A DNA stretch of 53,865 nt from Planctomycetota bacterium (GCA_003389215.1 QQVP01000069.1:1-53865), one strand, 5' to 3'. Numbered from the stretch's first letter, positions 1 through 8,546 are shown. Notes: a model not told the origin generated them from the letters alone. Numbers and translations: made by a program.

Positions 1-1
1 A

Positions 2-589
2 CACCCGCCCGTCTCTGCGGAACCGCCGACGGCCGCGTCCGTGAACGTCGAGCACGCGCCGCCACAGACCGAAACCACCGCACCGTCAGCCGTACCATCC
101 ACCGCAGAGCGTTTCGGCCTGAGGAACCTGATTCAGCGATCGCTCACGGCGGTCGTCGTGCTGGCCGTACTGCTGTCGATTCCCGCCTACCTGCTGCTCA
201 CGACATTCGACGACCCAGTGCCCCACGACGGGCCCAACCTGCAGGCCGACGGCGACGCGCAGCTGACGGAGATGCAAGCGAATTCGGCGACGGACGAGAC
301 GACCGACGATCCGGCAACCCCCGATCCGGCGACTCCGCCGATCTATCGCAGTGCGACGTTGCCCAACGAGCGGCGTCCCTTTGCACCCCAGTTTCCTTTG
401 CCACCGGACTTTCCCCAACAAGCGAACCCGACCGAAACGAATGCCCCCGCGACGCCGTCCCCGGGAATGGCACCGGGCGCAACTGACACGAACATCGAAA
501 AGCGTGCGCCCGGCGGGGCGACCTTGATGGGGATTCGTCCGCGTGATTTGCGAGCCGAGAATGAGCGGAATCGATCGAGCATTTATTAG
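2..589 (+). CDS. Membrane-anchored protein, 5' end outside or near window edge
   Basis: The frame is open from the first bases of the window, so the gene is probably cut off at its 5' end. A GTG at 41 is the only nearby in-window start. Counting from that GTG, residues 34-56 form one hydrophobic membrane segment (LTAVVVLAVLLSIPAYLLL), followed by a Pro/Thr/Ala/Asp-rich low-complexity stretch to the end at residue 182. This suggests a single-pass protein with a disordered tail. No family is recognised. Its last 29 bases overlap the start of the next gene (ATG 561), so it is probably translationally coupled to the ParA/BY-kinase-like gene. That and the ExeA-like ATPase downstream hint at an envelope polysaccharide or secretion role; this is inference from context only. 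Confidence 0.6.
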   Translation, partial: HPPVSAEPPTAASVNVEHAPPQTETTAPSAVPSTAERFGLRNLIQRSLTAVVVLAVLLSIPAYLLLTTFDDPVPHDGPNLQADGDAQLTEMQANSATDETTDDPATPDPATPPIYRSATLPNERRPFAPQFPLPPDFPQQANPTETNAPATPSPGMAPGATDTNIEKRAPGGATLMGIRPRDLRAENERNRSSIY

Positions 590-1598
590 GGCCTACGGCG
601 GCGACCCTCAGCGGCGCGGGCGCCCGAAAGCGGGCGTGACGCGGCGCATCGATGGTGCGCATGGGACGGCTTCAAACGCAGCCTCGGCCGCCAGCCAAGC
701 GACCCCGTTGCCCCCCGCGCGGAGTAGTGCGCCGCCACCACGGTCGCTCGCCGCATCGCAGCCGTTCGCCGCGCCGCCGACTTCCTACTTCACGGAGGCG
801 GCCCACGACAACCTGCGTCCGCCTCATTGGCCCGCCGGTCCTGCCGCGGCTGCGACCGCCGCTTCTGCGATTCAGCCGCTGCCGCCCTACAGTCGGCCCG
901 CCTACGAGGTCGACGACCTCGCCTGGCCCGACGTCTGTCGCACACTGGTAACCCGCTGCGGGAGCGAACTGGCCACCACGACCAAGACGCTCGTCGATCA
1001 CTCGCGAGCCGGTGCCCGGGTCGTCTATGTCTCAGGCGTGCACGGCGGCGAGGGCGTCACGACGATCACGCTGTGTCTGGCTCAGCGGCTGGCGAGTGTC
1101 GGGCTCAAGGTTGCCCTGGTCGACGCCCACTTCGAGCGGCCCGCGCTCGCCGCGGCGGTCGGCATTTCACCGGCGGCCGGCTGGGAAGACATCGCCCGCG
1201 AGGGTCATGGCATCGGCGAAGTGATGATTCAATCGCAGGCGGAACACGTGGCGCTCCTGCCGCTTCGCGGGGTGGTCACACAGCCGCACGTTTTGGTCAA
1301 CGATCTCTATTGGCCGGCGACGCTCACGACGCTCGCCGCCCATTATCACTGCGTGATTATCGACGGTCCGCCCTGGGTGTCGGCCGCCGCGAATACGATC
1401 TTGTCGCTCGGGGATCACGCCTCGCTCGACGCCGCCATCTTCGTGACGGGAACTGCCAACGACTCGCTCTACGAGCTCTCGCTGGCGACCGGTCAGTTTG
1501 CCGGCGTCGGCGCCGAGGTGTTGGGAGTCATCGAGAATCAGTGCGAGGCTGCCGCCACGCCGGCGCTTCGCGTTCCTTCTGCCGCGCGCATCGCGTGA
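561..1598 (+). CDS. ParA/BY-kinase-like (CpsD/CapB family) protein with degenerate P-loop
   Basis: Start chosen at ATG 561 (MSGIDRAFIRAYGG); a GTG at 543 is an alternative. The 345-residue protein has a Pro/Ala-rich N-terminal third, then a nucleotide-binding domain like bacterial tyrosine kinases of the Wzc/CpsD type. Visible motifs are the Walker A position (GVHGGEGVTT, about residues 159-168), a Walker A'-like strand (ALVDAHFERPALA) and Walker B (CVIIDGPPW). The invariant Walker A lysine is replaced by valine, and there is no tyrosine-rich C-terminal tail, so catalytic activity is doubtful. Family members control polymerisation and export of exopolysaccharide with a membrane co-polymerase. 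The ExeA-like ATPase gene follows 13 bases downstream. It may act as a non-catalytic partner of that ATPase; this is inferred. Confidence 0.8.
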   Translation: MSGIDRAFIRAYGGDPQRRGRPKAGVTRRIDGAHGTASNAASAASQATPLPPARSSAPPPRSLAASQPFAAPPTSYFTEAAHDNLRPPHWPAGPAAAATAASAIQPLPPYSRPAYEVDDLAWPDVCRTLVTRCGSELATTTKTLVDHSRAGARVVYVSGVHGGEGVTTITLCLAQRLASVGLKVALVDAHFERPALAAAVGISPAAGWEDIAREGHGIGEVMIQSQAEHVALLPLRGVVTQPHVLVNDLYWPATLTTLAAHYHCVIIDGPPWVSAAANTILSLGDHASLDAAIFVTGTANDSLYELSLATGQFAGVGAEVLGVIENQCEAAATPALRVPSAARIA

Positions 1599-1611
1599 TC
1601 GGGAATCGGCC

Positions 1612-2433
1612 ATGTACGAAGCTTACTGGCAACTCCAACGTAAACCGTTCGACAGTACGAGCGATGCCGAGTTCTACTATCCGGCCGAACCCCATCAGGC
1701 GGCCATGCTGAAGATGCGCTATGCCGTCGAATCGCGGCGCGCGGCGGCCGTGTTGGCGGGTCCGCCCGGCCTGGGCAAGACGCTAATCGTCCAGCACATC
1801 CGCCAGTATCTCGACGAGCGGTTCCAGCCGTTCGTGCATCTCGTCTTTCCGCAGATGCCGGCGGTCCAGCTGCTGGCCTACCTGGCTTCCGAAATCGGCG
1901 CCGCCACGGGGCACGAGACGGGCCAAGGCGCGAGCGAAACGGTACGGGCCATCGAAGAACGACTCCGAGAGAACCGCAGCGCCGCGCGGCACGCGGTTGT
2001 CGCGGTCGACGAGGCGCACCTGCTGCAGGATCCCGAGACGATCGAGATGTTGCGGCTGTTGCTGAACTTCTCGGTCGACGGCCAATCGCCGCTGACGCTG
2101 CTGCTCGTGGGCCAGACGTCGCTGCTGCCGATGCTCGAGCGGCGGCCCGATCTGGAACAGCGGATCGACGTGAAGTGTCTGCTGCGGCTGTTGAATCTCG
2201 AAGAGACGGTCAGCTACGTGAATCATCGCCTGGCGGCTGCCGGGGCTCCGCGGGCAATCTTCGAAGACGACGCCCTCGAGGCGCTGTTTCATCTCACGCA
2301 CGGCACGCCGCGACAGATCAATCGCCTCTGCGACCTGGCCCTGTTGATCGGCTTTGCCGAAGAGCTGCCGGCAATCAATGCCGCGCAAATCGAGGCGGTC
2401 AGCGAAGAGCTGATCACGGTGACGCCGGAGTAG
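1612..2433 (+). CDS. ExeA/GspA-like AAA ATPase
   Basis: Start at ATG 1612 gives MYEAYWQLQRKPFDST, the usual opening of ExeA-type ATPases, with a GGGA-like ribosome site before it; a longer open frame to 1498 overlaps the previous gene and is unlikely. The protein is 273 residues. Walker A is GPPGLGKT (50-57), Walker B is VAVDEAHLL (around 131-138), and a sensor-like segment with GTPRQINRLC lies near residue 227. Relatives energise secretin assembly (GspA/ExeA) or accompany exopolysaccharide/exosortase loci. Unlike the upstream ParA-like protein, its ATPase motifs are intact. It converges on the minus-strand phosphoesterase gene with a 49-base spacer. Confidence 0.88.
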   Translation: MYEAYWQLQRKPFDSTSDAEFYYPAEPHQAAMLKMRYAVESRRAAAVLAGPPGLGKTLIVQHIRQYLDERFQPFVHLVFPQMPAVQLLAYLASEIGAATGHETGQGASETVRAIEERLRENRSAARHAVVAVDEAHLLQDPETIEMLRLLLNFSVDGQSPLTLLLVGQTSLLPMLERRPDLEQRIDVKCLLRLLNLEETVSYVNHRLAAAGAPRAIFEDDALEALFHLTHGTPRQINRLCDLALLIGFAEELPAINAAQIEAVSEELITVTPE

Positions 2434-2482
2434 AGCTTATGGCGATTCGACCCAGCTCGGGGACGGCCATCGCGATCGGGCT

Positions 2483-3277
2483 CTAAAACGCCCCCCGCCG
2501 ACGTTCCTTCACGGGCAGGATCTCCAGGCAGGTTGTCCACCAACCGGTCCGGATCGTCTCCTGAAACTCTGCCGGCAGTCCTTCGTCCGCCATCTCGCGG
2601 GCAAGCCGCGCGAAGTCGTACTCGACCGGCACGAACTCGACCTGCACCTGGTCACCACCAAACTCGACGAGCGTGTACCAGACGTTCCTGCGGCCGTCGT
2701 TCTCGGGCCGGCCCAGCACACCGACGTTGACGAACTGGCGTCCCTCGGCAAGTTGCCGCTGCCACTTGATGCCGGTGTGCGTGGCCAGCACCACATCGGC
2801 GTCCGCTTCTCGGCAGAGTCTTTCGAGAAAGTGATCCGACGCCGTCGATTCCCAGACGAACTCGTTCGTGCGGCGCGGACTACCGTGACACAGGAGGACG
2901 CGCCGCGAGTCGATCTCCAGGCGGATCTCGGCCGGCAGCTGGCGCAGGTAGGCGCGGTGCTCGGCCGACGTGTGGGCCAACGTGTAGTCGTAGCTGATCT
3001 GCGCGAAGTGGTTGTCCTGCGGGTCGACATAGCCACACTGGCAGTCGTCCAGTTCGTTGCCGACCGAGTCGTCGTAGTTGCCCTGCACGCAGACGACATC
3101 GTGATCGGCCAGCAGCGGAAACACGCGGTCGGGATGGGGTCCGAAGGCACCCAGATCGCCCAGGCAATAGACCGCGTCGACCCCACGACGCCGCACGTCG
3201 GCCAGCGCTGCCTCGAGCGCGAGATAATTGCTGTAGATGCCGCCGAAACAGGCGAGTCGTGTCGGTGCCGCGGTCAT
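2483..3277 (-). CDS. Calcineurin-like metallophosphoesterase family protein with altered motif I
   Basis: 264 residues with the YfcE/MJ0936-type phosphoesterase layout: motif II GDLGAFGPHPD, motif III GNYDD, a later histidine in LLCHGSPR and a GHTH-like ATHTGIKW. Motif I, normally DxH in a SDIHGN context, reads FGGIYSNYLALEA here, so both metal ligands (Asp and His) are replaced by Gly and Tyr. The second-site residues remain. The protein may bind one metal, use a different chemistry, or be a binding protein. It is the last gene of a minus-strand cassette with radical SAM, FAD oxidoreductase, TIGR04282 and glutaredoxin-like genes, 58 bases after the radical SAM gene, so its substrate is probably an intermediate of that pathway. 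Fold assignment is firm; function is not. Confidence 0.82.
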   Translation of the reverse strand: MTAAPTRLACFGGIYSNYLALEAALADVRRRGVDAVYCLGDLGAFGPHPDRVFPLLADHDVVCVQGNYDDSVGNELDDCQCGYVDPQDNHFAQISYDYTLAHTSAEHRAYLRQLPAEIRLEIDSRRVLLCHGSPRRTNEFVWESTASDHFLERLCREADADVVLATHTGIKWQRQLAEGRQFVNVGVLGRPENDGRRNVWYTLVEFGGDQVQVEFVPVEYDFARLAREMADEGLPAEFQETIRTGWWTTCLEILPVKERRRGAF

Positions 3278-3335
3278 CGGTTTGCCGGTGGGGTTCGCGC
3301 TCGCCTAGCGTTGTAAACGTCGAGAGGAAATCGCG

Positions 3336-4268
3336 TCACGTCGGACGGGCCGCGTGGCCGCCGCCGGAAGCCGCGGACGGGTTCGAGCAGATCGCACCGT
3401 ATTGGTAGCAGGTGTAGCAGGCTCCGTGACTCAGCCCGAACGGCCGATCCGCTTCGGCCAGGCTCTGGCCGAGCACCGCGTCGGGCGCCTCGATCAAGAT
3501 CGGACAGACGCAAACGCCGCGGTCGGTCACGATTCGCGCATGATCGCAGATCAGTTGCGAACGATCGAAACCCTTCATCATTTCCGCGGTGATCCGCTCA
3601 CTGGGGCGATAGCCGTGCGTCCGTTCCACCTCCGCGCCAAGGTGCAGCATGGGCAGGATCTTCAGCCGTGGTCGCCGATAGCCCTCGCGACGCAGCATCT
3701 CGGTGAACTCGCCCACGACGCGAGCCTCGTCGGCTTCGGGCCACGAGCGGGCTGCCGTGATGATGGGCAGAAAATCGTATTCGACCAGCTTGACGATTCC
3801 CCGCAGCGCCCGCGCGAAGGTTCCCTCGCCGCGAATCGGATCGTTCGTCTCGGGCGAGAAGCCGTCGATCGAGACGCGAAACTCGAGGCTGAAGCGACTC
3901 GCCGCGTCGGCGTCGGCCAATCGCTGGAGCCACTCGTCCTTCAGCACGGTGGCGTTGGTCAGCACCGTGGCCGGGCCATACTCGAGCGTGGCGATGAGAA
4001 TCTCGACCATCTGCGGGTTGAGAAAGGGCTCGCCCCCGGTGAAGTAGTATTCGTTCACCCCCAGCGGCACCGACTCGGCGAGCCGCTGCTGGACCTCGTC
4101 GAGCGAGAGGAAGCCAAAGCTGTCGTTCTTCGGGCTGCAGCTGATGAAGCAGTGGTGGCAGGTCAAGTTGCAGAGCGTGCCGGCGACCTGGAACCAGAGC
4201 TGGTCGAAGCTGGCCAGCTCGACCTGAGGCACGCGGGGATCGTCGATCACGGGCAGTGTGGCGGCCAT
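3336..4268 (-). CDS. Radical SAM protein with SPASM-like C-terminal cysteines
   Basis: 310 residues, ATG at 4268. The radical SAM cluster motif is CNLTCHHC (Cys33, Cys37, Cys40), with the GGEPF SAM-binding motif at 78-82. The C-terminal part carries six more cysteines (241, 253, 255, 284, 287, 294), spaced like an auxiliary Fe-S cluster domain of the SPASM/Twitch kind. Such enzymes generate a 5'-deoxyadenosyl radical and modify peptides or small molecules. It lies 57 bases after the FAD oxidoreductase gene and 58 bases before the phosphoesterase gene, all on the same strand, consistent with one operon. The substrate is unknown. It does not look like ArsS of arsenosugar loci, although the TIGR04282 neighbour is named after such loci. 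Confidence 0.88.
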   Translation of the reverse strand: MAATLPVIDDPRVPQVELASFDQLWFQVAGTLCNLTCHHCFISCSPKNDSFGFLSLDEVQQRLAESVPLGVNEYYFTGGEPFLNPQMVEILIATLEYGPATVLTNATVLKDEWLQRLADADAASRFSLEFRVSIDGFSPETNDPIRGEGTFARALRGIVKLVEYDFLPIITAARSWPEADEARVVGEFTEMLRREGYRRPRLKILPMLHLGAEVERTHGYRPSERITAEMMKGFDRSQLICDHARIVTDRGVCVCPILIEAPDAVLGQSLAEADRPFGLSHGACYTCYQYGAICSNPSAASGGGHAARPT

Positions 4269-4325
4269 GGCAGGTGGCGATCTAGCTGCGGAGTCGCGGC
4301 TTCATGTTCTCACGTCGCCAGTTCT

Positions 4326-5603
4326 TCACTTCGAGATGAGGCCGGCGACGTCTTGGTAAAGGTTGAGGCTCTCGCGACCGGCGATCGAACTGAACAGTTC
4401 GCGAACTTGCGCGAGGCCGATGGCGACCAGGAACCGCGAGTCGCGGCCGTAGCTCTTGCTGCCGAGAATGTAGAAGTCCGGCTCGCTCGTCACGAGCAGT
4501 TCTGGCCCGCCGAAAGATTGCCGCAGGCAATCGGCCGAGGTTTGCCCGACGAGCGACGCGGCCAACTTCATCGGCGCGCCCGTGGCGTAACACTCGTAAA
4601 CCTGCAATTGTTCGTAGAGCTGGCGATCGCCGTGGTAGCCGACGTTGGCCACGATGCGATCGCAGCGGAGTTGCGTCTCAGTTCGTCCGCTGGTTTCGAC
4701 CACCAGCGAGCCGTCTTCGTCCGTCACATCGTTCCGCTCGACGGAAATCCGTTCGATGGCGGTCGCCGCGTGAAAGTCGATCGGGCCGTCGTCCGCTTCG
4801 ACGACTGCCGCGACGTGCCGCGCGAGGGCGTCGCGTTCCGCCAGAGTGTCGTCCTCGATCCGCGCGATCGGTTCGCCAGGCGGCCGGTCGCCGCGGACGA
4901 GCCAGGTGACGCGGGTCTCGGGCACCTCGCGGGCGAGTTGGGCCAGATCGCGGACGGTCGTCGCCGCGGAATAGCCGGCGCCGAGGACGACCGTATGCTG
5001 GCCGGCATAGTCGTCCCGCTCACGGCCGAGCACGTCGGGCACGCGGTAGCCGATCTTCGCGGCGGCCTCGGCTTCGCCCACGGCGGGCAGCCCACCTCGG
5101 CCGAGCCAGTTGTGGTTGCCGTAGGTCCCGGTCGCGTCGATGACGAGGTTGGCCTCCGCAGTCCGCTGCCCGTCGGCAGCTTCCAGCAACAGGCGGAACG
5201 GCTGCCGCCGTCGCTCGTCGTCGCCGATCAGTTCGTGCTTCAGGGCGTCCGCGCGCGAAACCCCGACGACCCGCGTTGCCTGGTGGATGTGTCCGCGCAG
5301 GAGATCGCTCTCGGCCAGGGGCAACAGGTAGCGATCGGCCCATTCCGCCCCGGTGAGCAAGGCGTCGTCGTCAGGAGGCGTCCAATTCGGGTCCTGGGCG
5401 GCCAGCGCGGCCAGCCCCAGGGTCGAGCGGTTCATGCCGAACGGGCTGAACATGCGGACGTGGCCCCAGTCGCCCACGTTTTCCGCCACGGTGCCCTGTT
5501 CGTAGACATCGACCTGGTAGCCGAGGTAGCGCGCGTAGAGCGCGGCCTCGAGTCCGATGGGACCGGCTCCCAGAATGGCGATCTTACCGGCGTCCGTTTC
5601 CAT
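4326..5603 (-). CDS. FAD/NAD(P)-binding oxidoreductase
   Basis: 425 residues, ATG at 5603. Two Rossmann motifs are visible: GAGPIGLEAA near the N-terminus (12-21, FAD) and GAGYSAAT (208-215, NAD(P)H), with the linking ATG-type motif VIDATGTYGNHN at 154-165. This is the layout of flavin-containing monooxygenases and related two-dinucleotide flavoproteins. It probably oxidises or reduces an intermediate of the radical SAM cassette in the cytoplasm. The upstream gene (TIGR04282 type) ends 171 bases before its start, the largest gap in the cassette, so an internal promoter is possible. Exact reaction unknown. Confidence 0.85.
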   Translation of the reverse strand: METDAGKIAILGAGPIGLEAALYARYLGYQVDVYEQGTVAENVGDWGHVRMFSPFGMNRSTLGLAALAAQDPNWTPPDDDALLTGAEWADRYLLPLAESDLLRGHIHQATRVVGVSRADALKHELIGDDERRRQPFRLLLEAADGQRTAEANLVIDATGTYGNHNWLGRGGLPAVGEAEAAAKIGYRVPDVLGRERDDYAGQHTVVLGAGYSAATTVRDLAQLAREVPETRVTWLVRGDRPPGEPIARIEDDTLAERDALARHVAAVVEADDGPIDFHAATAIERISVERNDVTDEDGSLVVETSGRTETQLRCDRIVANVGYHGDRQLYEQLQVYECYATGAPMKLAASLVGQTSADCLRQSFGGPELLVTSEPDFYILGSKSYGRDSRFLVAIGLAQVRELFSSIAGRESLNLYQDVAGLISK

Positions 5604-5774
5604 GGCGTCGAGTCACTGGTTGCTTGCCGCGATCCGTTCCGTACGAGTCCGATCGGCGGCGCGGGAGTCGTAGTCTATGACGCTGCCGTTAGGCGTGTCT
5701 GTATGAGAGCATACCAGGGGGCACCGAGGCGCGAAACGCGGCCACGACGGTCCGACGTGAACGCACGTCTGGAA

Positions 5775-6482
5775 TCAATGATTGAGGTCGAAGAGCTTCT
5801 TGATCTGCGCGGCCAGGCGGCACCATGGGTGATCGGCTTCGGGATTCAGCGTCGCATACTCAAAGACCTCCCCCATCAGCCGTTCCAGGCCCTGCATGTC
5901 GTCGACGTCGTACCACGCCGGCAGCAGTTCGAACTCTCGCCCGGTGGTCTGCAAACGGGACTGCGTCTGCGCCAGGACCTGTGGGGTGCTCCAGTCGATG
6001 TCGGCGAAGACCTCGGGCACCATCTCCGCAAGACCGAGCAAGTAGTAGCCGCCGTCGTCGCTGGGGCCGATCGCCACGGGCACCCGCTGGAGCGCGGCGA
6101 ATGCCGACACGACGTAGTGCAGCGGCAGCGTGGGGCTATCGGAACCGAGCAACACCACGGGACCGCGGGACTGCGCAAACATCTCGGCGAAGAAGGACGC
6201 CATCCGCTCGCCCAGGTCGCCGTCGCCTTGCGGCAACAGGTGCCAGTCGTCGCCGGCCAGGTCTGCCATCTCCGCCTGCCGCTTGGGCGGCCAGTAAGCA
6301 AAGGTCCTTTCCGCGTCGAGGGTGCTTAGCCGACGTAGCGTGGTGGCCAGCATGAGGCGATGCAGCTCCGCGGCCAGCTCGGCGTCGAACGCCGCGGCCA
6401 TGTCGGCATCGAGGTCGGCAGCCAGGCGGGTCTTTACCTGGCCCGGCTCCCAGTACTTCGCAAAGACGCCGAGTCGTTTCAT
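5775..6482 (-). CDS. TIGR04282-type (DUF2064) nucleotidyl/glycosyltransferase-like protein
   Basis: 235 residues, ATG at 6482. All family landmarks are present: FAKYWEPGQVKTRL (7-20), QGDGDLGERM (85-94), GSDSPTLP (113-120), GPSDDGGYYLLG (139-150) and WSTPQVL (164-170). The fold is GT-A-like, as in nucleotidyltransferases and glycosyltransferases, and the GSDSP aspartates are the expected metal/nucleotide ligands. TIGR04282 is labelled as an arsenosugar biosynthesis glycosyltransferase because some members sit beside ArsS/ArsM; neither is visible here, so the substrate is open. Its start is 48 bases after the stop of the glutaredoxin-like gene, in the same orientation. Confidence 0.88.
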   Translation of the reverse strand: MKRLGVFAKYWEPGQVKTRLAADLDADMAAAFDAELAAELHRLMLATTLRRLSTLDAERTFAYWPPKRQAEMADLAGDDWHLLPQGDGDLGERMASFFAEMFAQSRGPVVLLGSDSPTLPLHYVVSAFAALQRVPVAIGPSDDGGYYLLGLAEMVPEVFADIDWSTPQVLAQTQSRLQTTGREFELLPAWYDVDDMQGLERLMGEVFEYATLNPEADHPWCRLAAQIKKLFDLNH

Positions 6483-6530
6483 TGTGGGCAGCTCCGGCTC
6501 GCTCTTCGCCGGCGACGACGGCTCCCGGCC

Positions 6531-6752
6531 CTACTTCCGTAGCAGGCGGCGCAGCAGCACTTCGTTGACCACACCGCGGAAGCGGACTTGCCCGTCGATT
6601 TCGACCACCGGCACGCAGGTATCGAACCTCGCGGTGAGCGCGGGATCGGCGTCGATGTCGACCTCCTGAGGCGAAAGGCCGTGGTTCTGCAGCAGCAGCT
6701 TGGCATCGTCGCACAGGTGACAGCCGGCACGCGTATAGAGAATAACGTTCAT
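6531..6752 (-). CDS. Glutaredoxin-like protein (DUF836 type)
   Basis: Start at ATG 6752 (MNVILYTRAGCHLC) gives a compact 73-residue thioredoxin-fold domain; a longer frame exists but adds no conserved sequence. The redox motif is CHLC (residues 11-14), followed by a cis-proline site in TCVPVVEIDG and a C-terminal helix. Such small proteins reduce disulfides or mixed thiols. As first gene of the minus-strand cassette it may recycle a thiol for the downstream FAD or radical SAM steps, an inference from position. The 264 bases to the divergent Ser/Thr kinase gene must hold promoters for both directions. Confidence 0.85.
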   Translation of the reverse strand: MNVILYTRAGCHLCDDAKLLLQNHGLSPQEVDIDADPALTARFDTCVPVVEIDGQVRFRGVVNEVLLRRLLRK

Positions 6753-6836
6753 CCGTCCTGCGGGCCTCTGATGATCTGGCGGGCGGCCCGGCTGGATTTC
6801 GGCTCTCGCCTGCCGCACATGTTTTCCCCAAATTAT

Positions 6837-6864
6837 TTGCAACCAAACGTTTACGTGATATTGT
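6837..6864 (+). promoter_or_regulatory. Candidate sigma-70-like promoter for the Ser/Thr kinase gene
   Basis: TTGCAA (6837-6842) and TATTGT (6859-6864) are separated by 16 bases in an unusually A/T-rich patch within otherwise G+C-rich DNA, between two divergent genes. Predicted transcription would start near 6871, about 145 bases before the kinase ATG. Consensus match only; planctomycete promoters are poorly characterised. Confidence 0.4.
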
Positions 6865-7016
6865 AAGAGTGGCGGCCCCCGCCGCCCATCCACGCTCGCC
6901 GACTGCCCAGCGTGCCGCGGGTCCGTTACCATTCACTTCCTCAGGGCAGTCGCAAGCTCAGCATGCTTGCTCGTCGGAAATCCCATTTCACGACGATCCT
7001 TACTCCGACACCCGGC

Positions 7017-8546
7017 ATGGCCGCAGTTTCCGTAGAAAAGTTTGTCGATCTGCTCAAGCGGAGCAAACTGATCGAACATCTCGATCAGCTCGCTAAAGAA
7101 CTCGCCGAGATCAAGGTCGAGCGCGGTGGCCGTCTTCCCGACGACCCCGGCGAGCTGGCCGAGGCCCTGATCGACCGCGGCGTCATCACACGGTGGCAGG
7201 CCGACAAGCTGCTCGAGGGTCGCCACAAGGGCTTCTTTCTGGGCAAGTATCGGTTGCAGGGCCACATCGGCAGCGGCGGGATGAGTGCCGTGTACCTTGC
7301 GGCGCACGTGTTGATGCACCGGCAGGCGGCCATCAAGGTTCTGCCCCGGAACCGCGTCGAAGATTCGTCCTACCTGGCTCGTTTCTACCAGGAGGCCGAG
7401 GCCGCCGCGCGACTCGACGATCGCAACATCGTCCGCATCTACGACGTCGACAACGACGGCGATATCCACTACATCGTGATGGAGTACGTCGACGGCCCCG
7501 ACTTGCAACGCCTCGTCAAGCGCGATGGACCCCTCGACTACGAGACGGCCGCCAACTACATCGCCCAGGCGGCCATCGGCCTCGATCATGCCCACCAGGC
7601 CGGCCTCGTCCACCGCGACGTAAAACCGGCCAACCTGCTGGTCGATCCCAAGGGCGTGGTCAAGATTCTCGACATGGGGCTGGCCCGCTTAGTCGACAAA
7701 GACGGCGACGAGAAGGCCTCGCTGACGGTGGCCCACGACGAGAACGTGCTGGGCACGGCCGACTACCTCGCCCCCGAGCAGGCCCTCGACAGCCACTCGG
7801 TCGACGAGCGAGCCGACATCTACAGTCTCGGTTGCACACTCTACTTCTTGCTCACGGGTCATCCTCCGTTTCCGGAAGGCACCCTGCCGCAGCGGCTGAT
7901 GATGCATCAGACGAAGGCGCCGGCGCGAATCGAGATCGATCGGCCCGATATTCCGCAGGATCTCTCGCTGATCTGCGAGCGGATGATGGCCAAGTCGCCC
8001 GATGCCCGTCCCCAGTCGGCCGCCACGGTCGCCAGCCAGCTGATCGACTGGCTTTCCGCCCGCGGACAATCGTTCAACGACGGCTCGGGAAGCTCGCCGC
8101 GAATCAGCAGCGGCTCCTCGGGCAACCTCACGGGCGGCAGCGGCCTCGGTCGTGGCGGATCCAGGACGAAGACCTCGCCATCGCGCCGGCCGAAGCGATC
8201 GCGAACGGCCGGCCGCCGGCCGGTCAGCATGGAAGACACCGTCGCCGACGCCGAGAACACCCAGGCTGGTTCCCCGCACCCCGCCGATCGCAAGGCCAAG
8301 GGACGCGACCGTTTGCCCGTGGCCAAACCGCTACCGGTGCCGGGCGAGCCCGACACTCCCGATGTGCCGGAGATCGACGTTGAGCTCGTCGACGATGGCG
8401 GCCCTCGGAGTCGGCCGCCATCGCTGGCGGAAAAGCGCAAGGCACGTCGCCGCCAGTCGCAGCCGCCGGTCTGGCTCTGGCTCACCGTGCTGGGCGCGGC
8501 GGCCGCCCTGCTCGGCCTGGTCGTGGTGCTTACCCAGGTTATGTAG
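7017..8546 (+). CDS. Membrane-anchored Ser/Thr protein kinase
   Basis: Start at ATG 7017 ([13 protein letters not shown]); an open frame extends back to 6912 without conserved sequence. The 509-residue protein begins with a segment common in planctomycetal kinases ([19 protein letters not shown]). A Hanks-type kinase domain follows: glycine loop GSGGMSAVY (85-93), Lys107 in AIKVL, catalytic loop HRDVKPAN (199-206), a DMG in place of DFG at 219-221, and APEQ in the activation region. After a Ser/Gly/Pro/Arg-rich linker the last 25 residues form one membrane helix, leaving essentially no extracytoplasmic sensor. Catalytic residues are intact, so it is probably active. The trigger and substrates cannot be read from the sequence. 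Confidence 0.93.
   Translation: MAAVSVEKFVDLLKRSKLIEHLDQLAKELAEIKVERGGRLPDDPGELAEALIDRGVITRWQADKLLEGRHKGFFLGKYRLQGHIGSGGMSAVYLAAHVLMHRQAAIKVLPRNRVEDSSYLARFYQEAEAAARLDDRNIVRIYDVDNDGDIHYIVMEYVDGPDLQRLVKRDGPLDYETAANYIAQAAIGLDHAHQAGLVHRDVKPANLLVDPKGVVKILDMGLARLVDKDGDEKASLTVAHDENVLGTADYLAPEQALDSHSVDERADIYSLGCTLYFLLTGHPPFPEGTLPQRLMMHQTKAPARIEIDRPDIPQDLSLICERMMAKSPDARPQSAATVASQLIDWLSARGQSFNDGSGSSPRISSGSSGNLTGGSGLGRGGSRTKTSPSRRPKRSRTAGRRPVSMEDTVADAENTQAGSPHPADRKAKGRDRLPVAKPLPVPGEPDTPDVPEIDVELVDDGGPRSRPPSLAEKRKARRRQSQPPVWLWLTVLGAAAALLGLVVVLTQVM

Noticed and set aside
3354..6329. Plus-strand open frame of 991 codons
   Set aside because: It lies antisense to the radical SAM, FAD and TIGR04282 genes, each of which has clear family motifs. 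The long frame is a product of high G+C codon bias.
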